Assembly (NCBI RefSeq): GCF_000006405.1
Contig: NW_003211646.1
Location: 1 to 64,000 of the forward strand
Length of the DNA stretch: 64,000 bases
Reading direction: 5' to 3'
Origin: Perkinsus marinus ATCC 50983
Taxonomy: Eukaryota > Perkinsozoa > Perkinsida > Perkinsidae
A program made the translations under genes and the position numbers. Numbering within the stretch: position 1 is the first letter of the stretch; each line of letters opens with the position of its first letter. The notes under the pieces were generated by a model that was not told where the DNA came from, searched no databases, and worked only from the letters and a program-made list of their open reading frames with translations. Positions 1 to 9,640 of the stretch are shown piece by piece.

Positions 1-90
1 CTTCTGAGTCTCTTCGGGTGAGATTCTAAAGGGAAGTTCGATCTCGTTTAATTTGCGTTTCTTCGATGGGGACTCCTCACAGCTCGCCAT
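1..90 (-). CDS. N-terminus of a truncated gene with a basic NLS-like cluster
   Basis: An ATG at 90-88 on the minus strand opens a frame that runs off the left edge of the window. The first 30 residues contain a classical basic cluster, SPSKKRKL, followed by an acidic and hydrophobic stretch, and no stop is met. The basic cluster would fit a nuclear protein, but nothing identifies the family. The frame is too short to exclude chance; its codon use and clean ATG make it a reasonable 5' exon. It is transcribed away from the rest of the window. Confidence 0.4.
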   Translation of the reverse strand, partial: MASCEESPSKKRKLNEIELPFRISPEETQK

Positions 91-560
91 GAGGGAATAG
101 TGAAAATGGCAACAAAGCCACGAAGAGCAGAGCACCAATCGACTGTCAACAAAGTACCAATTATTATTCTCGTTGTGAACAACTTTGGGCTCGAGCGTTA
201 AAGTGCCTAAGGGGGGTTATCGAGATACTCTACTCCCATACTCCATCGGCACCACCCATGCTTCCCCAGTAAGTCTGCAGTCGGGGTCCCAACTGCAGAC
301 TGCAGGATTCTGTCAGTGTCTAAGATTGCCTCTCCGAAGTACATAGCACGCATGCCCAACGACGCCGAAAAAGCTGCTAGCATCATGGTAAGATGATCTA
401 TCGCGGGAATATTGAATTCGGATGTGAACTGGTAGCAGTAGTGCTACTTACCACCCTGTAAATGGTCTCCAGCACACGGGAAGAACTTCAATATTTCCCC
501 AAACTCAGTGTTGCAGCAACCACGAAATAGGGCAAGCAAACAGTTGACGTGAGCATTAGT
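91..560. other. Region without recognisable genes
   Basis: No open frame resembling a protein was found on either strand. The stretch lies upstream of the truncated minus-strand gene and downstream of the multi-exon minus-strand gene that follows, so it should hold a promoter and a 3' end. No copy of the ATCGAT/GGCG element described elsewhere is present. Confidence 0.4.
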
Positions 561-799
561 CTATGGTTGAATATAGACTCGCGTGAATATACCACGATTA
601 GCTCGCCCTTGCTGCTTCACAACTATCGAATCAGTAACCTGACCGTATAAGGGCGTCAACGACCCCCTACCAAAGGCCCCAAGCTCATGGTCATAGGCGT
701 GGGTGCTATGGCGTTCCCGGACCCCCTCCCCTCCTCGACAAGGTAGTGGTGGGGTCGATGTGAGATTTCTCAGGGAGCTCGGAGTAAGTCGATCTAGGC

Positions 800-2640
800 T
801 CAACGTACCATAGGCAAACTCACCCGGCAGACACAGATGGCGATCGACTGGTAGTAGAAGTGACCACTCAGAACACCCAAGTCAAGGAGTAGGAAACGTA
901 GCAGTAGTGGTAACATCATATAGAGCGACGCGAGAAGTACTGTGGTAGGGGAGGGTATCCTCCACTGTTGTAGGACTGTGGTGGATTGGGCGGTGGAAAA
1001 TTTCCAACAGCATTCTTGAAGGCATTCGGGAGGGTACTGAAGTGGTCCGGAGACGCCTGATGATGAGGACACGAGAGTAAGCCGATAACAATGTCCTGAT
1101 CTCACTACCTTCTTCAACGACCACAAGAACACTGCTAAGGCCTGCACTATGTTGGTATTGCCCCTCTGGCACACCATCAGCTCTCCTGCTCTCGAGGATC
1201 CACCATCCCTTTGCATCGCTCCGCCAACGCCCCTCGTGCCCACTCGAGTTGCATCCATCACATTGTACGTGATGATGCCCGTTGACGTGTCGTAGCATCT
1301 GATAGAGCACCCTATGCTACGATTAGCCCGTGGAGCGGTATGCAAGTACCTCTGGATCCACACAGGGGAGTCTGCTCCCCGACGACCAAGCCCCAGACCA
1401 CCAGTGGACCACCGGGGAGGGCGAACTAGGCCAGCAGCCTGAGATGCAGCAGCAGTAGAGGGAATAGTAATACCCAACGCTATACCTGCGTGAGGGCCGT
1501 CTGTGACTCCACCCCGTCTCTGACATCTACTGACCGGACAAACGTCGAAGTGAACGGACGAGCGCCGGCACTACCACCAGCGTTCATATGACAATCCAAT
1601 GCACTGAGTTGGAATACAATCATACCAGAGAGAGAGCAACAGCTGCCTTACTGTAATAGTACATGGTCCAATACCCTCGAGTCAGTGACAGTATCACAAG
1701 TAGTAGTAGCGACAGCAGCAGTGGGGGCATGTCCAGATGCTCTACCATCATAGACTGTATTAAGAACCTCCTTCTGATCGTACTGATACCCCGACCGAAG
1801 GCCGTGCCTACCACACACCAGATGAGTACGATCCCATGGTTGCATCGACCTACGTTGCCCAGTCACAGACTCTCGAGACCACATAGTCTCTACTAGAGTA
1901 TAGGAGTCCCCCACCATACCCTGAAGGGGTTGATATCGAGTCCGCCTCTTGAATGGGAGGTAGCAGGAAGTAGCGTTCGAGCACAAGCCTATTGTACTTG
2001 AATACCACAAATTGGCCAGATCACATCTACTACCTGTGCTTCCATGCCGCGTTGAGCTCTGATAGACTACTGAGCGGGTGAGGCAAATTCCGATCAGAGA
2101 GGTATATAGCTCCAGGAAGGGCCGAGGGCTCTCCCCCCATGGAGGTGTTTGCGGAAGACTACAAGAAGACCATATTGGGAATGGGAACTCATAGGGTCGT
2201 ACCATTGGCGGCCTCGTTATGGTCCTTCCCCCATCACTGACCGTCGCACATGCCAGGAAGAAGCCTTGCCCCGCCACCCTAAAGGGCCCACCATGAACAA
2301 CAGTGATAAACTAAGCACTCACTTGACCGCGTTGCTCAACTGGGAGTCACTAAGCGCCAGCATACGGATAAGTGGCTCTACGATTTGACGATCAATAACG
2401 TCAGAGGCGACCGTCCTGGCCCAGGCTGACACCACCTCATGCCCAAACACATCGGCTGCGGACACACCACCAACGGACTGAAGATGACCACTGAGGAAGG
2501 CCCCTGCTCTACCATACTCACCAAGGAGGCACCAGGTCGGCCACTACCCCAGGCCGGCTCCGATCGGTTCAAAGGGGTTGACGACAACGACGCCCGACTT
2601 ACAGAGGCCATCGAGGGAGTGTCGGCTACAGCATAAGGAC
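800..2640 (-). CDS. Unidentified multi-exon gene, C-terminal limit uncertain
   Basis: Several open segments on the minus strand join through plausible GT-AG introns. An exon near 2540-2345 ends in QLSNAVK and joins, across an intron starting GTGAGTGC and ending CCCTTTAG, to a segment beginning VAGQGFFLACATVSD at about 2276. Further down, around 2120-1840, frames read LSELNAAWKHR and then YNRLVLERYFLLPPIQEAD and LLYSSRDYVVSRVCDW. The last is faintly like the RDYV region of START lipid-transfer domains, but too weak for an assignment. Segments at 1570-1230 (RPFTSTFVRSVDVRDGVES and others) probably continue the gene. The frame changes repeatedly, so either short introns or decay are involved. 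I do not recognise the product. Confidence 0.4.
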
Positions 2641-2895
2641 TCGGTATCTGTGATACGAAGGATAGGGAATGGAAGTACCCATAGAGAGCCCTACCCGGTG
2701 AGGGGTCAAATCATGAGCCCCACGAGCATAGTGATGGCCAGGTGGGCTCAGAGGGTTGTCCTGCGTAGCTCTAGGATCCGGGTAAGCTATCGCAGCCTGA
2801 GTCTGCCTCAGATCATCGCCACTCTGAGATGATACAGCATACCAATGAAAGATACATCTCCAATGAACACACGCGCACAGCGAAGATTTTCACCT

Positions 2896-3881
2896 TCACC
2901 ACGCCACAAACTTTCGCCATCTTACCCTGTTAGCAGGCATAGAGGAGACCGCAGGAGCTCCAAAGAGCTTCATTTGCGGCTGTTGTGGTTGGATGGTAGC
3001 AGTGGTCTCCTGCAAGGGGGCCCGTCTGACCTCGAACGCTTGTTCCTCAGAGGCTGTTCGCGAGGTGAGAAACACTTGGGTGAACACTATCGAGGCGGTG
3101 ACGACCCCCAGGAGCATGGCTGGCGTAACCTCAACGTTGCGGTATACGTCTGTTATCATCACCCAAGCCACTATGATGCCTCCAACACACACAAGGACCG
3201 CCATGAAAATCCCTCTCGCCGTGTATCGATGCTCATAGCGCCGTGGAGGAGGGACCACTGCACGCTGGAGGGGCTCAGAGGAGTCCACCACTGCGGGCAA
3301 TTGAGTAGTAGGAGTAGGCACCGTGGCTGCCGATGATGAACCACCACTAAGACGCTTCTTGAAGGAGGAAGACTCGAAACGACCTATCCCAGTAGACGAT
3401 GGTTGGTCATGGGCCGGCGGCTGCTCCACAGGAGGCATGGAACAAAATGGAACAACTATAGCTACAGTCTTCCCCCAAATCATCGTTTCAACTCGACACA
3501 GCACATTCCATCAACAGCAACGTTCGCCTCACCTCCACCGACTTCGGGTACATTGCTACCATTTTCCAGAGAAGGGGGAAGTGCGGCTGTGGTAACATGA
3601 AAAGTATAGCCATCACTATCGAGTGCTCGAGTCGGCATAAGAAAATTGGCACGGGGGGATGTGGGCAGTATGATTCCGAGGCAGATCGGCCGTGCCGCAC
3701 AGGTCGACGTAGGGGGCGTTATAAGAATAATAGCAGTACAGCAGAGACACACTATTACGACTATATCGGTAGTCACAGAGCTACCATCTCTGATTCTATC
3801 ACTCCCTTTTCTACCGAGAAGAGAACCCATCGTGAATGGAAACTGCTCATCAGGACTAGCAGTATCCTGAGGGCCCTTCAT
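2896..3881 (-). CDS. Putative small multi-pass membrane protein
   Basis: Two overlapping minus-strand frames join through a possible 37-nt intron beginning GTGTCGAG and ending GACTGTAG near 3506-3470. The start would be the ATG at 3881. The first part has one hydrophobic segment (VVIVCLCCTAIILI). The second part has a Ser/Pro-rich linker, then two hydrophobic segments, GIFMAVLVCVGGIIVAWVMI and MLLGVVTASIVFTQVFLT, with charged residues between and a polar tail ending at a TGA near 2896. The composition looks like a real membrane protein, about 315 residues if joined. No family is recognised. Two separate genes are an alternative. Confidence 0.45.
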
Positions 3882-3884
3882 TAT

Positions 3885-4466
3885 TCCATATCACCAGGGC
3901 ATCGTCACTGCCACCTTAGTAGTAGTAGATAGACAGCCACTGCCTCTGGTGATACCAGACTGCACCGTGGCACCACTCGACCTCCTTCATTGTGCGTAAG
4001 GTATGAGTACTACCTTCCACTTGCTCCTATATACCTACCTTATCTATGCACACCCTAAGACCTTCCATAGCCTATCATCCTCGCCTACCCAGCAGTATTG
4101 CCAAGAAGATACGCTACTATCCAACATGCTAGCTTTAAGATTCATTACTTATATATTACGTAGCCACACCTGCATCTATTCGCCTTCACTACGTCGTGCA
4201 TAGGCCCCCAGTACCCTCCAAGTTTAGGTGGCAAACGTAGAACCCAATCACCTTATAGAAGGACGTCCACCTGTTGATGTCCCCTCGGATGAGTCTAGCT
4301 TACACTAACCTTTTGTATGAGGAGCTCTCAAAAAGCTTCAGAAGCGATACGAATAGAAAACGAGACGCGGATCTACTGGTACTGAAAAATTTCTCATGGT
4401 GAAAAATAATGGGAGAAAAAACCGACTAAATATGCTTCCATTGAGGAGCGTGCCAAGGGATAGCCA
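3885..4466. other. Intergenic stretch, nothing recognised
   Basis: This lies between the upstream end of the minus-strand membrane-protein gene and the 3' end of the minus-strand cytochrome b5 gene. It contains only short, stop-rich frames on both strands. It should hold the promoter of the former and the 3' UTR of the latter, but no motif was found. Confidence 0.4.
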
Positions 4467-5091
4467 TCACTTCGATGCTTTCTTCATCAAGTTGAACACA
4501 CCCACCGCCACAGCAGCGACGGTCGCTGTTGCGAAGATGATCTGGAGGGCATGGGGTAAGTCACATGCGCACGATGGCAGGGGCCTGCCTGAGTGGCGCT
4601 CCAACCGTTGTCAGCAGAGTCCCTGAGTTTGGTCTCCAATGGGATGCCAGGAGTATCCTCTTTCCCTTCCAAAACACCTCAGAGAGCACTAGAGAAGTAG
4701 CCGTGGTAGTAGTGCTACCTATGGCTACTTCACGAACTAGTTTCATACGGGCCTCGTCTGAATGATCGACGTCATCATATTCCTCAGTGCAATCAGCACC
4801 TAGCCGCATTCACTACCACCTCCATGTAGAAGACGCCTCCCGTAGTACCAACATGGAGCATGAGGATGCTCTCTCCCCCAGGATGCTCCTCCTTGAACTT
4901 GCTAACATCTAATACCACACCATGAACAGAAATCCTGACAAGGACATACCCCATTGTAAGACTAACCCCCTAGTAGCCAGCGTATGTGCCTATTACCATG
5001 CATCGTGCTTGGATGTATGCCTAGCGAGCTCAGCTCTGGTTATTACTCTCTTTCTGATGGCATTAGTGGGACTATGATACCCATCGGGCAT
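4467..5091 (-). CDS. CYB5: Cytochrome b5, tail-anchored
   Basis: Five exons give a continuous 149-residue protein: 5091-4997, 4934-4849, 4799-4719, 4677-4565 and 4541-4467. The b5 heme domain is clear: ITRAELARHTSKHDAW, then VVLDVSKFKEEHPGGES with the axial His of HPGGE, then VDHSDEARMKL with the second axial His of the usual GHSxxAR motif. A polar linker follows, then a hydrophobic tail (IIFATATVAAVAVGVF) and the ending NLMKKASK. This is the layout of ER or outer-mitochondrial tail-anchored b5, which passes electrons to desaturases and other oxidases. The intron lengths are 62, 49, 41 and 23 nt. The 23-nt intron (4564-4542, starting GTGACTTA, ending CCTCCAG) is required to join the linker to the membrane tail in frame. 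Confidence 0.9.
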
Positions 5092-5252
5092 TGTAGTAGA
5101 ACCTAATCTAACTCTTTCCAATTAGTAGGTTTGCCCGACAAGCGAGACCATCAGATAAGGATCTATACAGCACACCCTAGTAGGGGGCATCGGGCTCATC
5201 CACGTCCTCACATACAGCGCACCTTCAACCGGCGGTGTGGAATGGCGAGTAC

Positions 5253-5272
5253 ATCGATTAGATGGGCGTAGC
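5253..5272 (+). promoter_or_regulatory. Promoter-like element upstream of eIF4A
   Basis: The 20-mer ATCGATTAGATGGGCGTAGC begins 86 nt before the eIF4A ATG. It aligns without gaps to 20-mers at the same distance from the HDAC and eS28 start codons. The shared positions are ATCGAT at 1-6 and GGCG at 13-16. Function as a core promoter or initiator element is inferred from position and repetition only. Confidence 0.55.
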
Positions 5273-5338
5273 GAGATTTGCAATCACGGTTCATAGCCGT
5301 GCTCCTCCACCGCAGACTAACCCCTAAATTCCCTGACG

Positions 5339-6896
5339 ATGAGTCAAACTACTATCGAGTGCAACTACGACGATGCTCCCGTCGATTCCTTCGACGACTT
5401 GGACTTGGATGAGAACCTTTTGCGAGGAATCTACTCATACGGTTTCGAGAAGCCCTCGGCTATTCAATCGGTGAGAATAGGGGATTCCTTCCGAAAATTC
5501 CGACGTGCTCTTTCTCGCTACCGTCGAGGATTCGCAAAACTCGTACCACGCCATCGGGAATTCGCGGCTAGGATAGTCTTAAGGAATTGGGAGTGGAACA
5601 ATGGACTTCATCAGGAGGGGGATAATTTATGGTATAGAAATTATGTCCATCTTTCAGAGGGCCATCAAGCCTTTGATTGCCGGTCGCGACACCATAGGCC
5701 AGGCCCAGTCTGGTACTGGTAAAACCGGCGCTTTCACCATTGGGTGCCTCGCCCGTGTTGACCCCAAGCTTAGAGCCACCCAGGCCCTCATCCTAGCCCC
5801 TACTCGTGAGCTCGCTCAGCAGATCACTTCGGTACTACTGAGCGAACAGTAAAGGGATAGTGACGTCTTTATGCCTCACCAACAGGTCACCAAGTCCCTT
5901 GCTGACTTCCTCGACATCAAGTGCCATGCTTGCATTGGTGGTACTGCTGTTCGTGAGGATATTGAGAAGCTCCGTGAGGGACAGCACGTCGTGGTTGGCA
6001 CTCCTGGCCGTGTCTTCGATATGGCCAATAAGAGGCATCTCAGGTATCAATAACATATGACCACATCTCAGTCTTGCTGGATATCTTTTACTTTAGGTTG
6101 GATGACCTCAAGATCTTCGTTCTCGATGAGGCCGATGAGATGCTCTCTCGAGGGTTCAAGGATCAGATCTACGACGTCTTCCGTCTCTTGCCCAGCAACG
6201 TCCAGGTGGGCCCTTCCTACTCCTCCTAACGACTGTATAATCCTCTCTGTAGGTCGCATTGTTCTCGGCTACCCTTCCTGATGATATCATTCAGCTGACT
6301 ACCAAATTCATGCGTGATCCCGTCCGAATCCTCGTCAAGACTGATGAGCTGACCTTGGAAGGTGAGAGCTTTCTCCCTCAACTGTCCTTGTCGTACGCTT
6401 TTCCTCAGGTATCCGTCAGTTCTACATCGCTATTGATTCTGAGGAGTACAAGTTCGATACCCTCAAGGATTTGTATGAGACCCTCACCATCACTCAGGCT
6501 ATCATCTACTGCAACACCAGGAGAAAGGTCGACTACCTCGCCGAGAAGATGCACGAGGCCGATCACACCGTCTCCTGCATGCATGCTGACCTCACTCAAG
6601 AGGAGCGTGATTTGATCATGCGGGAGTTCCGTTCTGGCAGCTCTCGTGTGTTGATCTCAACTGATCTCTTGGCCCGTGGTATTGACGTACAACAAGTGTC
6701 TTTGGTCATCAACTATGATATCCCGGCTTCGATCGAGAACTACCTCCATCGTATTGGTCGTGGTGGTCGTTTCGGTCGTAAGGGTGTTGCCATCAACTTT
6801 GTCGTCCCTGATGATATCAAGCAACTTCGCGAGATAGAACGTCATTACAACACCCAGGTCGATGAGATGCCCATGGATGTTGCTGACTTCCTCTAA
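5339..6896 (+). CDS. eIF4A: Eukaryotic initiation factor 4A, DEAD-box RNA helicase
   Basis: Six exons: 5339-5470, 5658-5831, 5886-6043, 6097-6205, 6253-6361 and 6409-6896. The product has all helicase motifs in order: the Q-motif region ([10 protein letters not shown]), motif I AQSGTGKT, Ia [11 protein letters not shown] and TPGR, motif II DEAD (VLDEADEM), motif III SAT, then ARGIDVQQ and the motif VI sequence [13 protein letters not shown]. The C-terminus [15 protein letters not shown] is typical of eIF4A rather than of other DEAD-box proteins. It unwinds mRNA 5' ends as part of eIF4F. The introns are 187, 54, 53, 47 and 47 nt with canonical GT-AG ends. The gene is the cleanest model in the window and serves as a reference for splice signals. 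Confidence 0.95.
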
Positions 6897-7928
6897 GCTG
6901 CTCCTTCAACGTAAACGATAATAGCAAGTCAGTCGTCATTGGAGTAACACGCCTCTAGACTTGCGTTATGACTATCATCAGTATCAGCTCTCACTATCGG
7001 CTCTGTGGTTATCATTACTATATATCATCCTCGGTGGCAATCGCTAGGATGATATCACTAGTGTGTTATTCCACTGCAATTTTGGGATATGTTGTTAGTC
7101 ATAATTGCATCTATTGGTATTATTCTATTGGTAATTATCGTTACGACTTGCTACGACGCCAATGAGTAGTTCTTATTTGCTGTTATCATCATACGGATGA
7201 TGGTCATCGTCCTCACTGTGTTGGCATTTTTCCTCGACTCTACTCTTATTAATTCTCGTGAGATCAACGTTAAGTCTGCGCGTTGTTCTCTCTTGAATTT
7301 CTCTGTAATATGTGTAGCTAACAGCATCGGTCATCACCATTACTGTTGCTACTATCAATGCTATGGTAATGTTCCATGAACTATGTCGCTGCTACTGTTA
7401 TCCTCTGATGAGTTCCTATCGACGGTTTGTAACTATCGAATGTGGACTATTATTGTTATGTACAACAGCCGAACCCTTAGAGGCTTTTAGTAGTCTCTCT
7501 GGCAACGTCAATGACATCGTGACTTGAATCTTCATGTTCTGAGACCCATTTTAGTCATTATCATACCGTTTGTATCTGGTTGGTGGTATCGTCTACTAAC
7601 TGGAGATCAGTGAGAAGACAACGGCTAGATGAATGTCTCATACTGTTTGTACTGTACATGATAATGTGTGGGCGACTCAGTTATCACATCTCGTCAACAG
7701 TATCAGCGATGATAGTACAGCGTCTTCACAGTTATTCATTGATGTTTATGATGCTGTAAGCTTTAAAGGCGTAGTGCTCACATCAGTGTGGACAGTGATG
7801 ATGATAATCACGTTGGTGATGATGACTAAGGTGGATCATCGTCTACTGGCCTAGTAGTCCTGTAATCGTTACATATTTACGCGGCTTCCTTCATCACCTC
7901 ATGTTGACTTGTGTCAATGACATAGTAA
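6897..7928. other. Low-coding region downstream of eIF4A
   Basis: This stretch is AT-richer than its neighbours, with many short ATC/TAT-rich runs and scattered stops in all frames. Apart from the presumed eIF4A 3' UTR nothing was recognised. Confidence 0.45.
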
Positions 7929-8740
7929 GTGCTACCGGCTTGTCGTCGGTTTGGCGTTAATTATATGAACATCTGTTTCCTCATCATATCCTGTCCGTAT
8001 TCCTTCGCGCTCCACTGGTCTACCCCGATTCTCATCCAAAGGGAAGCTCGAGACCATATCTTGGACATGCTTGGCAACGCTGAGAGACAAGCTCTACGTT
8101 GGTACCCTGACAAGAAGACCATACGTGGTGTTATCCGAGATATCGATGAAAGGGTTGATGATACTCTGAAACGCATCGTTATCAACTAGGATGCTCGAAG
8201 TTCTCTTCATGCCGCATGATGACTCCGTTTTCCATCTTATGTCACGAGTTCGGGGAGTCGAGGGAGTCTCTCGCCCTGTTTGTTCGCGAGATTGTGAGTT
8301 GCTGAGTACAGGAATCATCGATGTTGGTTACGAATGAACGGGAAAGGCTCCGCGCTAGTCATGTTCGTGGGACGATTTCCCTCAGGAGACTACCGTACAA
8401 CTGACTATTGAATCGTACGAGAATAGTGTAGTGATAAAGGATGTAGGGTCGTTGTTCTCCCTCATTGCAATGTGTAATCTCGTACTCGGTAGTCCTCTCT
8501 TGGTATGGACAGGTTGGAGGTTTTGCGAGTCGTGATGATCTTGAGCCTCATCCTATGATCGGACCGCAGCTCTCAGCGGTACGCTACAGTAGACACAAGC
8601 ATTCGAGTTCTTCGCACTCAACAATCATTTGGTCGCTCTACTCGTTGATTACGGCGCTGAGGTGTACCATCAGGAGATTAATATGTGTCTCACTAGGGCC
8701 GACTGGGGCTGTTTTCTGATTCGGAATTAATGTCCATTTA
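7929..8740 (+). pseudogene. Ankyrin-like fragments, probably a decayed or poorly resolved gene
   Basis: Short plus-strand segments in different frames look like ankyrin-repeat protein. One near 8180-8215 reads DARSSLHAA. One at 8220-8290 reads HEFGESRESLALFVREI. One near 8600-8690 reads FALNNHLVALLVDYGAEVYH, very like an ankyrin helix pair followed by its turn. A longer frame ending at 8189 (GNAERQALRWYPDKK and following) lies just upstream. The frames are interrupted by stops that only very short introns could remove. It may be a genuine gene with tiny introns or a relic related to the ankyrin gene at 18.7-21.4 kb. Confidence 0.3.
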
Positions 8741-9640
8741 TCAGTAGTTATGACGACTTTAAGGTGAAGACCAATACTCCAACAATGTCCGATTTCGAGT
8801 ATCTTGCTATATTGATCTGAAAATCTTCTATCCATCTTTTGCTTTCTGTATGAGATTTCTGCATCTTCATTCTCTCTCTGTGATCGTTGTGTTGAGGAGT
8901 ACACCTTATTTTATGCGATTTGGGCGCGCTGAAAATTGAAGTTGCAATCTATTATTGAGGTATTTAAACCTCTTACCCGGCTCCCTTCCTCCCCCGCGTT
9001 GAGTCGTGGACCGGAGGACAACGCTATACACATGAAGTCCTCGGCCGATGTGATGGGGCCAGCCTCACAAGTAACGTGAGGTTCCACACCGTATCACCAC
9101 GGTGGGCAGGAGGATGAAGAGATGAATAACAAATAATTGAGGCGAAGGTGGGATGTAGCCCAACATCTCGAATGAACTTTGAAGCACCACTGGTAGCGCT
9201 AAGTATTGCGTTGACACAACGTATCTGTCCTTCTACACACGTCGGGGATCCTCGCCGAGTAAAGCGGCCCAGCAAGTTGACCTCGATTACTGGTCGATTG
9301 ATCGGAGGTAGTGCGCTTTATACAGAGTGGCCATGTATTTAGGCCGACATGTACTTGTGTGACCCTGTTGTTATTGAATAAAAATCTACACAATATGTAG
9401 TAAATCATGGTCCATGCCTATACAAAACCATTATCTCCCCAGTGGCGAAATGAAGATTCTCTCACAGAGAACTCCCACCCCGATAGGCAGTTTCCATGAT
9501 GTTGACTTCTAGAATAAATCGAAATCTCACCTAATCTAGCGTTTCACTTCCCAATGAAAGGTGATTCATCGGTGATATAAACGCAATTACGTACATCAGA
9601 TGGGAAACAATACACAACTTTGCTGAAAAATAACAAATGA
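8741..9640. other. Intergenic, no gene recognised
   Basis: No protein-like frame was seen. A GC-rich piece TGGGCGCGCTGAAAATTG near 8921 resembles half of the promoter-like element but lacks the ATCGAT part. The right part presumably carries the 3' UTR of the minus-strand TRAPPC8 gene. Confidence 0.4.

Noticed and set aside
1180-1310. ZZ-type zinc finger (HHHVQCDGC)
   Set aside because: Only the first Cys pair is visible; the second half of the motif is missing in any frame I could join.
8823-8937. GC-rich TGGGCGCGCTG as a sixth promoter element
   Set aside because: It lacks the ATCGAT half and no gene follows at the right distance.
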